Shown one piece after another: positions 45,088 to 53,679 of a DNA stretch of 64,000 nt. How positions within the stretch are numbered: the stretch's first letter is position 1; every line of letters begins with the position of its first letter. Source of the DNA: CAMBDS01 sp964355675. Its GTDB lineage: Bacteria > Electryoneota > AABM5-125-24 > Hatepunaeales > Hatepunaeaceae. The notes beneath the pieces are model-generated. The model was not told the DNA's origin and searched no databases. It saw only the letters and a list, made by a program, of their open reading frames with translations. The position numbers and the translations under genes are program-made. The stretch is taken from positions 1 through 64,000 of the forward strand of contig CAYHEC010000016.1 in NCBI GenBank assembly GCA_964355675.1, given 5' to 3'.

Positions 45088-45138
45088 TGTAGAGAAATAT
45101 CTACAGCAATTGGTTTGCCGTGTAGATCATTATCGACA
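45088..45138. promoter_or_regulatory. Operator pair TGTAGA-N6-TCTACA, 33 bp apart (CARDB gene)
   Basis: Site 1 is TGTAGAGAAATATCTACA (45088-45105, perfect arms), site 2 TGTAGATCATTATCGACA (45121-45138). The starts are 33 bases apart. Site 2 begins 92 bases upstream of the -24 element, almost exactly as at 36317/36408. Confidence 0.8.
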
Positions 45139-45212
45139 CTCCTTCCGAGATAAAGGACGTTTCAAGCACTACGTCAGCATGAACAAGGCTAAGACGATGT
45201 TAGAATTTGATT

Positions 45213-45227
45213 TGGCACGGTGGTTGC
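45213..45227 (+). promoter_or_regulatory. Sigma-54 promoter for the gene at 45339
   Basis: TGGCACG-GTGG-TTGC is a perfect match to the -24/-12 consensus. Transcription would start near 45239, 100 bases before the ATG. Confidence 0.88.
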
Positions 45228-45338
45228 CTTATATGAGATCAGAAGGTTGAACTTGTCCCCGGACACGGGAAGCTCAACACAAACAACACCCTTCACGCCG
45301 AACATTTATCCGGCGCGAAATAACGAAAGGATCGAAAA

Positions 45339-46487
45339 ATGAAAATCAAGAATTTCTTCCGCACTGGCATCGTCGTCGTGTTCAGCGTCCTCTGCTTCGC
45401 CGACACATCAAATGCTGATCTCCGTTTCCCCTTTGGGTTCAACAACGGTGGTTGGAGATGCGATAACCCGCAACCTGGCGGTACGATTGGAGTCTATGGG
45501 AACGTCCAGTACTTTGCACAGGGAGAATCAGGCGACTTCTACGTTCGATTCGTACTTTCCAGCAATGACAGGGTTGATGAAGCGGATATCAGGTTGGGCG
45601 ATGATGTACGCGTTAGAAGCATCTCTGGTGGTCTAATCGGTGGAACTGGCTGGGTCAATCGGATCATTCCTAGGGGTACCAGAGCCGGACGATACTACAT
45701 TCTGGTCGTCGCAGACTGTAACCGCAACGTCGCTGAAAACAATGAGGGGAACAATGTCTATCCCTGTGCACAGCGAATCACGATCACGGTTCCAAATCTG
45801 CGAGTTGGGAGTGGATGGCTTGAGATTGACCCTTCACTCAATCCAGACAGAGTCGCGGCAGGCGGCCGAACTACCCTAACGTGGCGTCTCAAGAACGACG
45901 GTAATGGAACAGCAGGGCAGTTCATGGTAAACTACTCTCTATCGAACAACACGCGACCAGGTAACACTTCGTTGTGGACAGAGGTCGTCAATAGATCCCA
46001 ACCCGGAACCGAGAGAAGGCAAATTCAACTCCAAATTCCCAACGATGTTGCGCCAGGTAATTACTACGTTGTGATCTTTGTAGACATAGGAGATAGAGTT
46101 TGTGAGTCGAACGAGAATGACAATACGTCTGCCGTCAGGATTACGGTAACCAGGCGAACCCCTCCGCGATCTCCCGGTGAAGAGCAGCCTAATGATGTGG
46201 CTGAAAACGGTGTGGCGGCTCCAGCAACGCCCTCTCTAAGTGATTGCTACCCCAACCCATTCAACAGCACGACTCACTTCCAGTTCGATATGCCTCAGGC
46301 TGGAAATGCACTGGTGAGCGTCTTTGGAATGGACGGACGCGAGGTAACAAGATTGGTCAATAGCTTCGAGGAAGCTGGTCGTCATGAAGTAGCTTGGAAC
46401 GCGACAGGCGTAGCCAGTGGAGTATATCTGATCCGCTTCCATTCGGGAAGCACAACTCTCATGACTCGAGCGATGCTGTTACGTTAA
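45339..46487 (+). CDS. Secreted two-CARDB-domain protein with sorting tail
   Basis: The 382-residue protein has a signal peptide (MKIKNFFRTGIVVVFSVLCF, cut after TSNA), two CARDB-type Ig domains (about 45-150 with GRYYILVVADCNRNVAENNEGNN, and 155-270 with GNYYVVIFVDIGDRVCESNEND), a short linker and the tail CYPNPFNSTTHFQFDM ... RAMLLR. GAAAGGATCG precedes the ATG. It has its own perfect sigma-54 promoter and operator pair, so it is probably strongly controlled by the NtrC-like regulator. It may be a small surface or secreted binding protein; no enzyme domain is present. Confidence 0.85.
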   Translation: MKIKNFFRTGIVVVFSVLCFADTSNADLRFPFGFNNGGWRCDNPQPGGTIGVYGNVQYFAQGESGDFYVRFVLSSNDRVDEADIRLGDDVRVRSISGGLIGGTGWVNRIIPRGTRAGRYYILVVADCNRNVAENNEGNNVYPCAQRITITVPNLRVGSGWLEIDPSLNPDRVAAGGRTTLTWRLKNDGNGTAGQFMVNYSLSNNTRPGNTSLWTEVVNRSQPGTERRQIQLQIPNDVAPGNYYVVIFVDIGDRVCESNENDNTSAVRITVTRRTPPRSPGEEQPNDVAENGVAAPATPSLSDCYPNPFNSTTHFQFDMPQAGNALVSVFGMDGREVTRLVNSFEEAGRHEVAWNATGVASGVYLIRFHSGSTTLMTRAMLLR

Positions 46488-46508
46488 TCATGGTCTTAAG
46501 GTCAGCAA

Positions 46509-46540
46509 GAGGAGCCGGGTTTATTGAAACCTGGCTCCTC
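46509..46540 (+). terminator. Hairpin between the CARDB and VWA genes
   Basis: GAGGAGCCGGGTTT pairs with AAACCTGGCTCCTC around ATTG (46509-46540). There is no U-run, so it may only attenuate transcription into the VWA gene. Confidence 0.5.
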
Positions 46541-46597
46541 ATACCTTCATACCATTTCAATAGATTTAAAATCAATAACGAAAAAACGAGGTTACTT

Positions 46598-48142
46598 ATG
46601 CAAACTCGAATCATGCTCTCAATTACGATGTTGACACTGATCAGCGTGGCGCCACTCGCCAAAGCGGGTCTCAAATCTCCACTGATCAGCCTCGACTACC
46701 CAAAAGTCCTTTCAGGTAAACCGACCAGCGTCTATCTCCTTGCTCAGTTCGAGGCCGAGGAGTTGGTCGTAGCGAACGAACCGCTCCGCAAACGGCTGAA
46801 CTTGTCGATGGTATTGGATCGCTCAGGCTCCATGGCGGACAAAGGCAAGCTCGAGTATTCCAAGGAAGCCGCGAAGATCCTGGTGGACAAGCTCGCCAGT
46901 ACCGATCACCTGGCAATTGTTGAGTATGACGACGTCGTTACTGTTATGTACCCTTCGGCTCCAGTTGAAGCTCCTGACTTGATCAAACGTCTGATTGACG
47001 GATTGAAGCCTCGCAATAACACAAACCTGACCGGTGGAATGATGAAAGGTGTCGATGAGGTAAAGAAAGGTATCAACGGTGATTACATCCATAGGGTGAT
47101 CCTGATGTCGGATGGATTGGCCAATCAGGGGATCGTCAATCCCGTTGAGATTCGGAATCTGGTCAGAGAGACTAAGGCGCAAAACATCCGGATAAGTACG
47201 ATGGGGTTAGGGTCTGATTTTAACGAAGACTTGATGAAGATGATCGCCGAAAACAGCGGCGGCAACTACTACTTCATCGAAAATCCGGAACAGATGCGGC
47301 GGATATATGAAAGAGAGTTGGATATTCTCTTCAAACTAGTAGCAAATAAGATTGTCTGCCGGTTTGTTCCTTCAAATATAGTTACTAAGGTCGAGATATT
47401 CGGGTACCTATCGGAGACGCAAAACGGTGCGAAATTAATCCAAATGGAGGACTTTTACGCCGGTGAGACACGGTCACTGCTTATTCGGCTCGACTTGAAC
47501 AGATCGACAGACGGGGATGTCCTCTTGGGTGAGTTCAAGTTTGATTATTTCGACTTACTCGCAAACGACGAAAGGAAATTTGCAATACCGGTCAAGGCTG
47601 AAGCAGTTGATGATACGACCGTGGTTGTGAAGAACCAAAACAAGAATGTGGTCATCGAGGCGGCATTGTTTGAAGCTGATAAACAGCATGAAAGCTATGT
47701 GCGTCAATTTGAAGCTGGGCAACATGACCTTGCCGCACAGAATGTGCAGATCCTGAACAGCAAGCTCTTGGTAGCCAATGCCGGTGTGAACGATGTTCGA
47801 CTATCGAAGAAGATCGAGCAATTGGGACTTGAAGCGGAAGAGTTTGATCGTGCTTCCAAGGATCAGACATTCGAACGCTCTATGATTAAAAAACGCAAAG
47901 AGTCATCCTACAAATCGCAACGGGGTACTCGTGGTTCGTATATGATGCAGGAAAAGGACAAGGGCTTTGAGGTCGAGCAACTGCAGCGAGTGCTCAAGGA
48001 TCAAGGGTTCTACAAAGGCACGATCGATGGCAATTTCAGTCCAGACATGACAGAAGCTATCAAAGCTTTCCAGCGCAGTAAGAACATGGATCCCGATGGG
48101 ATCGCTGGCCCATTGACACTGAAAGCGTTAGGGTTGTATTAA
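46598..48142 (+). CDS. Secreted von Willebrand A domain protein with peptidoglycan-binding domain
   Basis: From ATG 46598 (GAGG 6 bases before) the protein has 514 residues. A signal peptide (MQTRIMLSITMLTLISVAPL, cut after AKA) precedes a VWA domain with MIDAS D74-R-S76-G-S78, the threonine in NTNLTGG and the aspartate in LMSDGLANQG. An extended beta region follows, then a helical segment and a C-terminal peptidoglycan_binding_1 domain (about 450-514, LQRVLKDQGFYKGTIDGNFS ... DPDGIAGPLTLKALG). It would be a periplasmic protein tethered to the cell wall that holds partners in a metal-dependent way. A longer frame from 46394 overlaps the previous gene and lacks a signal. Confidence 0.88.
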   Translation: MQTRIMLSITMLTLISVAPLAKAGLKSPLISLDYPKVLSGKPTSVYLLAQFEAEELVVANEPLRKRLNLSMVLDRSGSMADKGKLEYSKEAAKILVDKLASTDHLAIVEYDDVVTVMYPSAPVEAPDLIKRLIDGLKPRNNTNLTGGMMKGVDEVKKGINGDYIHRVILMSDGLANQGIVNPVEIRNLVRETKAQNIRISTMGLGSDFNEDLMKMIAENSGGNYYFIENPEQMRRIYERELDILFKLVANKIVCRFVPSNIVTKVEIFGYLSETQNGAKLIQMEDFYAGETRSLLIRLDLNRSTDGDVLLGEFKFDYFDLLANDERKFAIPVKAEAVDDTTVVVKNQNKNVVIEAALFEADKQHESYVRQFEAGQHDLAAQNVQILNSKLLVANAGVNDVRLSKKIEQLGLEAEEFDRASKDQTFERSMIKKRKESSYKSQRGTRGSYMMQEKDKGFEVEQLQRVLKDQGFYKGTIDGNFSPDMTEAIKAFQRSKNMDPDGIAGPLTLKALGLY

Positions 48143-48281
48143 CATCGGGAACAAGGAGAGCTTGCCTGATGTTTTACTCTCCCTGAACCAAATTTGTGGT
48201 CACGCAGTTGGTGCTTGCTAATGGAGATTGTTACTATAGCTTTACCGGAGTGGATATATAAACTTACAATTGGAGGTTGTT

Positions 48282-48986
48282 ATGAACATCGAAACAACTA
48301 TCAAGAGTTCGGATTGGTGGCGCCAAGCCCAAGCTATGCAAGACAGGCACTATCATTCTTTGCCCGGCGTCATGCTCGCAGATCACCTCGAGCAAACCAT
48401 GAGGAACTTGACGTCGATTCTATCGATCAATAACTCACTTCCTTTTGTGGTGCAACTGCAATCCGCTATGATCTCTGCTGGCTTGACGCTGAAATGGGCA
48501 CTCCAAATACTTGCGCCCGTTGCCCTTCTGCACGACATTGGTAAAACTAAGGAGGAAAAACGTGTTGAGGGAAAGCACTTCCTTACTGGCAAGATTGTCA
48601 AGATGCGCCACGCCGGGATAGGGGTGATTGCGGCTCAAGAAATTCTTCCAAGCATGTTCGATGGACGAGAGGTCATTCTCGCCCTGATTGAAGAGCATGA
48701 TACTCCATATTTATGGTTCATCCAACATCAAAAGAATGGGCAGATTCCAAGTGCGAAGTCTTGGGCGCGGCTCGACCGAAAAATCGATTCCCGCGCTGAC
48801 GGAACTGGTTTGATCTTGCTTTGTCTATTCAAGCTGGCTGATATTGATGGCCATGAGAACGTTGACGATGTTCTGTGGTTTATTGAACAAGCGAACGGTA
48901 ACTACCTTCGTGGAAAAGGAAAGTGGCTGTCTGTGCCGGATCAAGAAGCTATTCGGAGTCTCGTTATGTCGCTCGAAGGAGAATAA
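48282..48986 (+). CDS. HD-domain protein (putative phosphohydrolase)
   Basis: From ATG 48282, preceded by GGAGG at 48272-48276, the protein has 234 residues. It carries the HD dyad in APVALLHDIGKT and further family residues: HFLTGKIVKMRHAGIGVIAAQEIL (second metal histidine region) and LFKLADIDGHEN. HD proteins hydrolyse phosphate esters of nucleotides. The substrate is not shown. It stands ahead of the calcineurin-like gene with a 117-base gap, in the same direction, so the two may act in related phosphate chemistry. Confidence 0.75.
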   Translation: MNIETTIKSSDWWRQAQAMQDRHYHSLPGVMLADHLEQTMRNLTSILSINNSLPFVVQLQSAMISAGLTLKWALQILAPVALLHDIGKTKEEKRVEGKHFLTGKIVKMRHAGIGVIAAQEILPSMFDGREVILALIEEHDTPYLWFIQHQKNGQIPSAKSWARLDRKIDSRADGTGLILLCLFKLADIDGHENVDDVLWFIEQANGNYLRGKGKWLSVPDQEAIRSLVMSLEGE

Positions 48987-49103
48987 TTAAACGAGAAATT
49001 CAACTGAAAATCTACTTTTTGTAAGAGGTTGGATTTGGTAATGACGATTTTGCCACGCCGACCCTCTATTATGATTTGATTACTAACTGAAGGGGAGACA
49101 AGT

Positions 49104-49901
49104 ATGAAACTCGTCTGGCTCACAGACATCCATCTGAACTTTGCGCAGGAGCACGTCTGGCGACAGCTTTTCAGCGTTATTCGCATGTCTTCGCCAGACG
49201 CTATCATGATAAGTGGCGACATCGGTGAGGCTCCTTCAATCTCGACTTATCTACGCGAAATCACCGGTGACTCGAGCTACCCGATCTATTTCGTTCTTGG
49301 AAATCACGACTACTATCGCGGATCGATTTCTAAAGTCCGAACCGAAGTCTCAGAATTATGTCAGAGCACGCCGAACCTCGTCTGGCTCTCAAATTCGGAA
49401 ATCGTTGAATTGGCACCGGGGATCGGTTTGCTCGGGCATGACTCTTGGGCGGATGGGAGGTTTGGGAACTATAAGGACTCTGATGTTGAACTGAACGACT
49501 ACCTAATGATTGATGACCTTGCCAATCGATCCAAAACCGAGAGACTTAAGGTTATGCAGCGACTTGCGGGTGAGGCGGCGAAACATATCTCAAGGTTGTT
49601 GAAAGACACGAGAAGCAGATACAAAGAGCTGATCATTCTGACTCATGTTCCGCCTTTTCGCGAGAGCTGTTGGCACGAAGGCAGGATTTCGGACGACAAC
49701 TGGCTTCCACATTTCTCGTGTCGGATTATGGGAGATGTCTTGAAAAAATTTGCTGATGCAAACCCGCGGACACAGATGGCAGTCTATTGTGGTCACACAC
49801 ATAGTTCGGGAACCGCCGTTATCCTACCAAACCTAATCATTTATACAGGTGATGCAGATTATGGGCGGCCGAAGGTTCAACGGATAATCAAAATTGGATG
49901 A
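49104..49901 (+). CDS. Calcineurin-like metallophosphoesterase
   Basis: The 265-residue protein has all the metallophosphoesterase motifs: D8-x-H10 (LTDIHLN), GD at 38-39 (ISGDIGE), GNHD at 66-69, the histidine in LTHVPPF and the final GHTH (CGHTHSSG). GGGGAG lies about 8 bases before the ATG. It is cytoplasmic by composition, with no signal peptide. Possible substrates include nucleic acids, nucleotides or phosphoproteins; none is indicated. Its last bases precede the NAGPA-like gene by 34 bases, suggesting co-transcription. Confidence 0.88.
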   Translation: MKLVWLTDIHLNFAQEHVWRQLFSVIRMSSPDAIMISGDIGEAPSISTYLREITGDSSYPIYFVLGNHDYYRGSISKVRTEVSELCQSTPNLVWLSNSEIVELAPGIGLLGHDSWADGRFGNYKDSDVELNDYLMIDDLANRSKTERLKVMQRLAGEAAKHISRLLKDTRSRYKELIILTHVPPFRESCWHEGRISDDNWLPHFSCRIMGDVLKKFADANPRTQMAVYCGHTHSSGTAVILPNLIIYTGDADYGRPKVQRIIKIG

Positions 49902-49935
49902 AACCCGAGTTATATTCAAACATCAAAGGTGCTCT

Positions 49936-51621
49936 ATGAGACACGTGTTCCCTGCAATTGCATGCTTGTTAATGGCTTCCGCCATATATAGTGCTGAAGC
50001 ATGGCGGGAGCTGGAGCCTGGCCTTGAGCTGGGTTCCTTTAAAATTGAGAGCGCTTCAGTCGCGGGCGACTCGACCGTGACCGTCGTTCGAGCTGATCCG
50101 CAGCGATGGGATATGAAGCTCCTCTGCGCCAGCCAAGAGGATAATCCACCTGGGCATACACCCTTAAAGTGGTGCGAGAAATACAATCTCGTTGCAGCGA
50201 TTAATGCCGGTATGTTTGACAAGGACTTTAAGACCCACACCGGATTCCTGCAGACAGGATCGCACATCAATAATTCGACTTCAAATCACTACCTCTCTGC
50301 GGCAGCATTCGGACCAAAGAAGGCCGGACTGGCGCAATTTCGCATATTTGACCTTGAGCATATGCGTTTGGATCAACTCAAGCAGGACTACCAGTATGTC
50401 GTGCAAAACCTAAGGCTCATCAAGAGACCAGGAGAGAACGTTTGGTTAAATTCGGATCAGGAAAAGAAATGGAGCGAGGCTGCATTGGGTGAAGACTCAA
50501 AAGGGCGAGCACTGTTGATCTTCTGCCGTTCACCTTATCCGATGGTAGAGTTCAACCGCATTCTGCTGTCTCTGCCACTAGACTTGGTCTGCGCGCAGCA
50601 TCTTGAAGGTGGGCAGGCAGCCGAGCTCAGCGTAAACCTACCCGAGTTCCAACTGAGATGTGTCGGTAGTTATGAAACGACTTACAGTCCAAATGATTGG
50701 AGCCAGAAGGAATGGGTATTACCGAATGTGATAGGCATTTCAAGGAAAGAGACCAAAGGGAATACATCAGCGAATGATCCCGATGAATCAGATACGACTA
50801 GAGCGTTTGCCGCTCCCGCCCAACTTGTCCTAGGAGCTGAACGAGATTTTCCATTAGGGCAAACCGGATTATCCATCCGGATGTGTTGGATTCCGTCAGG
50901 TGAGTCAACTATTGTTGAAGACCAAGACAGTTCAAATCGCTCGTATGAGGCATTGCCAGAAAGAAAGATCAAGATTGAACATGGATTTTGGATGAGTAAA
51001 TTTGAGTTGACGCAAGCGCAGTGGATTGCAGTCTGTGGCAAACGAGTGCTGGGTAGTCGCAATCTTGATTCTAAGCTGGATCAATATCCAATATGGGGCG
51101 TGTCCGAAGTAGAAGTCCGATCATTCATTGAGCGCCTCTGGAAATCCATAGATAGTCTAAATAAATCAGGGACTGACGAGCAGGGAATAAAGTTTAGGCT
51201 ACCTGATGAAGCCGAATGGGAATATGCTTGTCGTGCTGGAACCACGACACGTTACTACTGGGGGGGAGGAGAATTTCTCGAGCAGGCAGGAAATTGCAGT
51301 GATTGCCGTATGTCTGCTTGCTCAAATAACCTTACAGATGATGACCTCCATAACCGGTGGGGATTACACGATATAGGCTATGGAATATTCGAATGGTGTT
51401 TTTCAATCGAAGGCGTTGATTATTCTTCAAACGTGCGAGTTTCTTCTGAAAAGATTGGGAACGGGGACATGATTCTACGTGGCGGCACATCATTAATGGA
51501 GACTGAAGATCCGCTATGCGAATCCGCAGCCCGATTCCATGCTGGCAAGACCGACTCTTGGAACACGGTGGTGATCAAGGAGTGCGGGATACGATTAGTT
51601 GCAGAAATGAGTGGAGACTGA
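49936..51621 (+). CDS. Secreted NAGPA/DUF2233 protein fused to an FGE/SUMF1-like domain
   Basis: From ATG 49936 (AAGGTG 6 bases upstream) the protein has 561 residues with a signal peptide (VFPAIACLLMASAIYSAEA). Residues about 22-260 are a phosphodiester-glycosidase-type domain (NAGPA, DUF2233), with NLVAAINAGMF, KTHTGFLQTGSHINN, FCRSPYPMVEFNRILLSLPL and CAQHLEGGQAAEL. Residues about 300-560 resemble formylglycine-generating-enzyme/SUMF1 folds: FWMSKFELTQAQW, FRLPDEAEWEYACRAGTTTRYYWGG and GIFEWC. The fusion is unusual. A stand-alone paralogue of the first domain is at 57935-58798. The second domain might only bind ligands; the usual copper-binding cysteine pair was not confirmed. Confidence 0.82.
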   Translation: MRHVFPAIACLLMASAIYSAEAWRELEPGLELGSFKIESASVAGDSTVTVVRADPQRWDMKLLCASQEDNPPGHTPLKWCEKYNLVAAINAGMFDKDFKTHTGFLQTGSHINNSTSNHYLSAAAFGPKKAGLAQFRIFDLEHMRLDQLKQDYQYVVQNLRLIKRPGENVWLNSDQEKKWSEAALGEDSKGRALLIFCRSPYPMVEFNRILLSLPLDLVCAQHLEGGQAAELSVNLPEFQLRCVGSYETTYSPNDWSQKEWVLPNVIGISRKETKGNTSANDPDESDTTRAFAAPAQLVLGAERDFPLGQTGLSIRMCWIPSGESTIVEDQDSSNRSYEALPERKIKIEHGFWMSKFELTQAQWIAVCGKRVLGSRNLDSKLDQYPIWGVSEVEVRSFIERLWKSIDSLNKSGTDEQGIKFRLPDEAEWEYACRAGTTTRYYWGGGEFLEQAGNCSDCRMSACSNNLTDDDLHNRWGLHDIGYGIFEWCFSIEGVDYSSNVRVSSEKIGNGDMILRGGTSLMETEDPLCESAARFHAGKTDSWNTVVIKECGIRLVAEMSGD

Positions 51622-51771
51622 ATTGCTCTGAATAACGTTGAATATCATTGAGGGACTCGCCTATTAGAAGTTCGGGATGACTTGACTGATCGAATTCGTC
51701 CGACGGCTGAGCTACAGGCGCTCTGGATAAGATTCGAATCGAATTCGCAAACAATTGACTCTTAGGCCTAA

Positions 51772-52620
51772 ATGAACGATAAATTGTCACGGGTCATCGA
51801 ATCACGGTGGATTGCCATATTGATAGCAATCCTTCCGCCGGTTACGATTCAAGTCGTTAATGCGGTTATGCCTGAGTCGTTCCGTTGGTATGACCCGCGG
51901 GCAGCTTATGATGCGACAGTGAATACGACTGTTCTTTCGGTATTCTGCTCAATAATCATGCATCAGGTCTTCAAGCTAAAAAGGCTTCAGTATTTTGTAT
52001 GTTCACTTCAGCTTTGCTTCATCTCTGCAATGGCCTTCCTGTGTGAGAGTTCATGCGGCGAGAACAGCACCCTGAACTTCATTCTGCTTCGGGGCGGGTT
52101 CGTTAGTGGAATTGCTTTACTCCTCTTCCTCATCTATTCAATGCGCATTGCAGGCTGGAAGAGATCAGCGCCTCGCTCGGTTGGAACATTTCTATTTGCG
52201 TCCCTGATTGGGTGGGCAATGGTCGCAATCGTCATCTGCCCAGCAAGAGCGACTCAGCTGTATGAACCGATTTATTCATTGAATCAACGCACTGTCATGA
52301 GAGTTGGGTTTAGTTACTGTAAATACTGTAATTGGTATGGCGGTGGGCCTGGCGGCTACGGTCGAGGTTGGTGCGTGGAGCAAAATCGGTTGAAGCAAGT
52401 GATGTTCAACAAACGTATTCTCGTTGAAGAAATTTTTCGTTATAATGACCCCGCATATTTCGGCACCGCATTTGAGGTTATCGTCGAGGAAAACTTTGAA
52501 GACGGCGAACAGCTCATATCGAAATACCTTATAGATCAGCGTAGTTATTGGGATGGAAGTTTGAGCGAATATGCTAAGGGGTACCTGAATAAAGTGAAAT
52601 CAAAGAAGGCAATTGAATAA
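51772..52620 (+). CDS. Membrane protein of unknown family
   Basis: This 282-residue protein has four or five hydrophobic segments in its first 175 residues (about 14-33, 55-70, 80-96, 110-128, 145-165), then a soluble part with a cysteine- and glycine-rich patch FSYCKYCNWYGGGPGGYGRG that could bind a metal, and a lysine-rich end. No family is recognised. It starts 150 bases after the NAGPA/FGE gene; that gap holds nothing recognised. Confidence 0.6.
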   Translation: MNDKLSRVIESRWIAILIAILPPVTIQVVNAVMPESFRWYDPRAAYDATVNTTVLSVFCSIIMHQVFKLKRLQYFVCSLQLCFISAMAFLCESSCGENSTLNFILLRGGFVSGIALLLFLIYSMRIAGWKRSAPRSVGTFLFASLIGWAMVAIVICPARATQLYEPIYSLNQRTVMRVGFSYCKYCNWYGGGPGGYGRGWCVEQNRLKQVMFNKRILVEEIFRYNDPAYFGTAFEVIVEENFEDGEQLISKYLIDQRSYWDGSLSEYAKGYLNKVKSKKAIE

Positions 52621-52683
52621 CCATCTCTACATTTTCTAACCAATCGTTTCTTTCCGTCGAAGGCAAATCAACGGTCAATAGTT

Positions 52684-53649
52684 TTGTTCATTCCAACAAC
52701 AGAAAGTAACCAAGTGGACGCTCCGAAGATCACGAACCTAACGGCCGAACCAATCGGGAAACTCAATTCATGGTTGCCTCATGACCTTGAGGCAGAAAAG
52801 GTTGTGTTTCTACCCGATGCTTGCCCTGGAAAGTCACCGCTCCCGACCGGAACGGCAGTACTGACTCATCAAGCAGATTGGCGTAGGTTTGCCATTAGTG
52901 ATTGTGGGTGCGGAATGCGTCTGGTGAGTAGTCGGCTAAAACCTGAAGAGCTCAGTTCCGAAGCATGGGAGGCGGTAGCGAGCGAGCTACGGCGGAATAA
53001 GGATGTGCTCGGGGACTTAGGCGGCGGAAACCATTTCCTTGACGCACTCGCCCCGTACTCAGGGCAGCACCTCCATTTTCTGATTCACACCGGATCACGA
53101 AACGAATCCGGTCATGTTGATGCGTATGTTGCGTCGCCAAAGCAATTCGACATTGAATTCAATCGAGTAGTCGCCTGGGCGGAATCGAATCGTGCGGCAG
53201 TTCATCATCTCCTTGAAAGCGTTTTTGGACCCCTTGAATTGATCCTTGACTTACCGCATAACACTTTTGAGTTGCTACCGGAAGGGGGAGCGATTATTCG
53301 TAAAGGGGCAGTACGCGTTGCGCCGAGTGAATTGAGCGTCATCCCCTCGAATATGTCAGGAGATGTAGCTTTGGTTCGAGCGACAGAACGCGTAAATGAG
53401 ATACTATGCTCGCTAAGTCATGGAACAGGTCGCGCGATGTCCAGGGCAGAATGTAAGCCGCTTGCGGAGTCTTACGACTTCGCTTCTCTGCGAAGCCGAG
53501 TGATGATACCATCATGCGTACAAGACGCTTCGCTTCGTACGGAAGGGCCATTCGCGTATCGAGGGCTCGACGAATGTCTTCGACTTATGGAAGGGTATGT
53601 CGAGGAAATTGAACGGTTTGAAGTAATTGGCTACATGGGACATCTATAA
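52684..53649 (+). CDS. RtcB-family RNA ligase homologue, short form
   Basis: The 321-residue frame has the RtcB motifs in order: ISDCGCGMRL (D73, C76), LGGGNHFL (H117), IHTGSR (H135), LPHNTFE (H192), RKGAVRVAP, IPSNMSGDVALV and LSHGTGRAMSR with the histidine expected to take GMP (H246). RtcB joins 3'-phosphate or cyclic-phosphate RNA ends to 5'-hydroxyl ends using GTP and manganese. It is about 80-150 residues shorter than canonical RtcB, so it belongs to a compact subgroup. The start is uncertain: TTG 52684 or GTG 52714; neither has a strong ribosome site. No release-factor-H or archease gene is beside it. Confidence 0.85.
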   Translation: MFIPTTESNQVDAPKITNLTAEPIGKLNSWLPHDLEAEKVVFLPDACPGKSPLPTGTAVLTHQADWRRFAISDCGCGMRLVSSRLKPEELSSEAWEAVASELRRNKDVLGDLGGGNHFLDALAPYSGQHLHFLIHTGSRNESGHVDAYVASPKQFDIEFNRVVAWAESNRAAVHHLLESVFGPLELILDLPHNTFELLPEGGAIIRKGAVRVAPSELSVIPSNMSGDVALVRATERVNEILCSLSHGTGRAMSRAECKPLAESYDFASLRSRVMIPSCVQDASLRTEGPFAYRGLDECLRLMEGYVEEIERFEVIGYMGHL

Positions 53650-53679
53650 TGTTTAGCCAAATTCAGATAGGGAGGTTAG

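Noticed and set aside
46394..46597. N-terminal extension of the VWA protein
   Set aside because: It overlaps the sorting-domain gene and would bury the signal peptide; the ATG at 46598 has a ribosome site.
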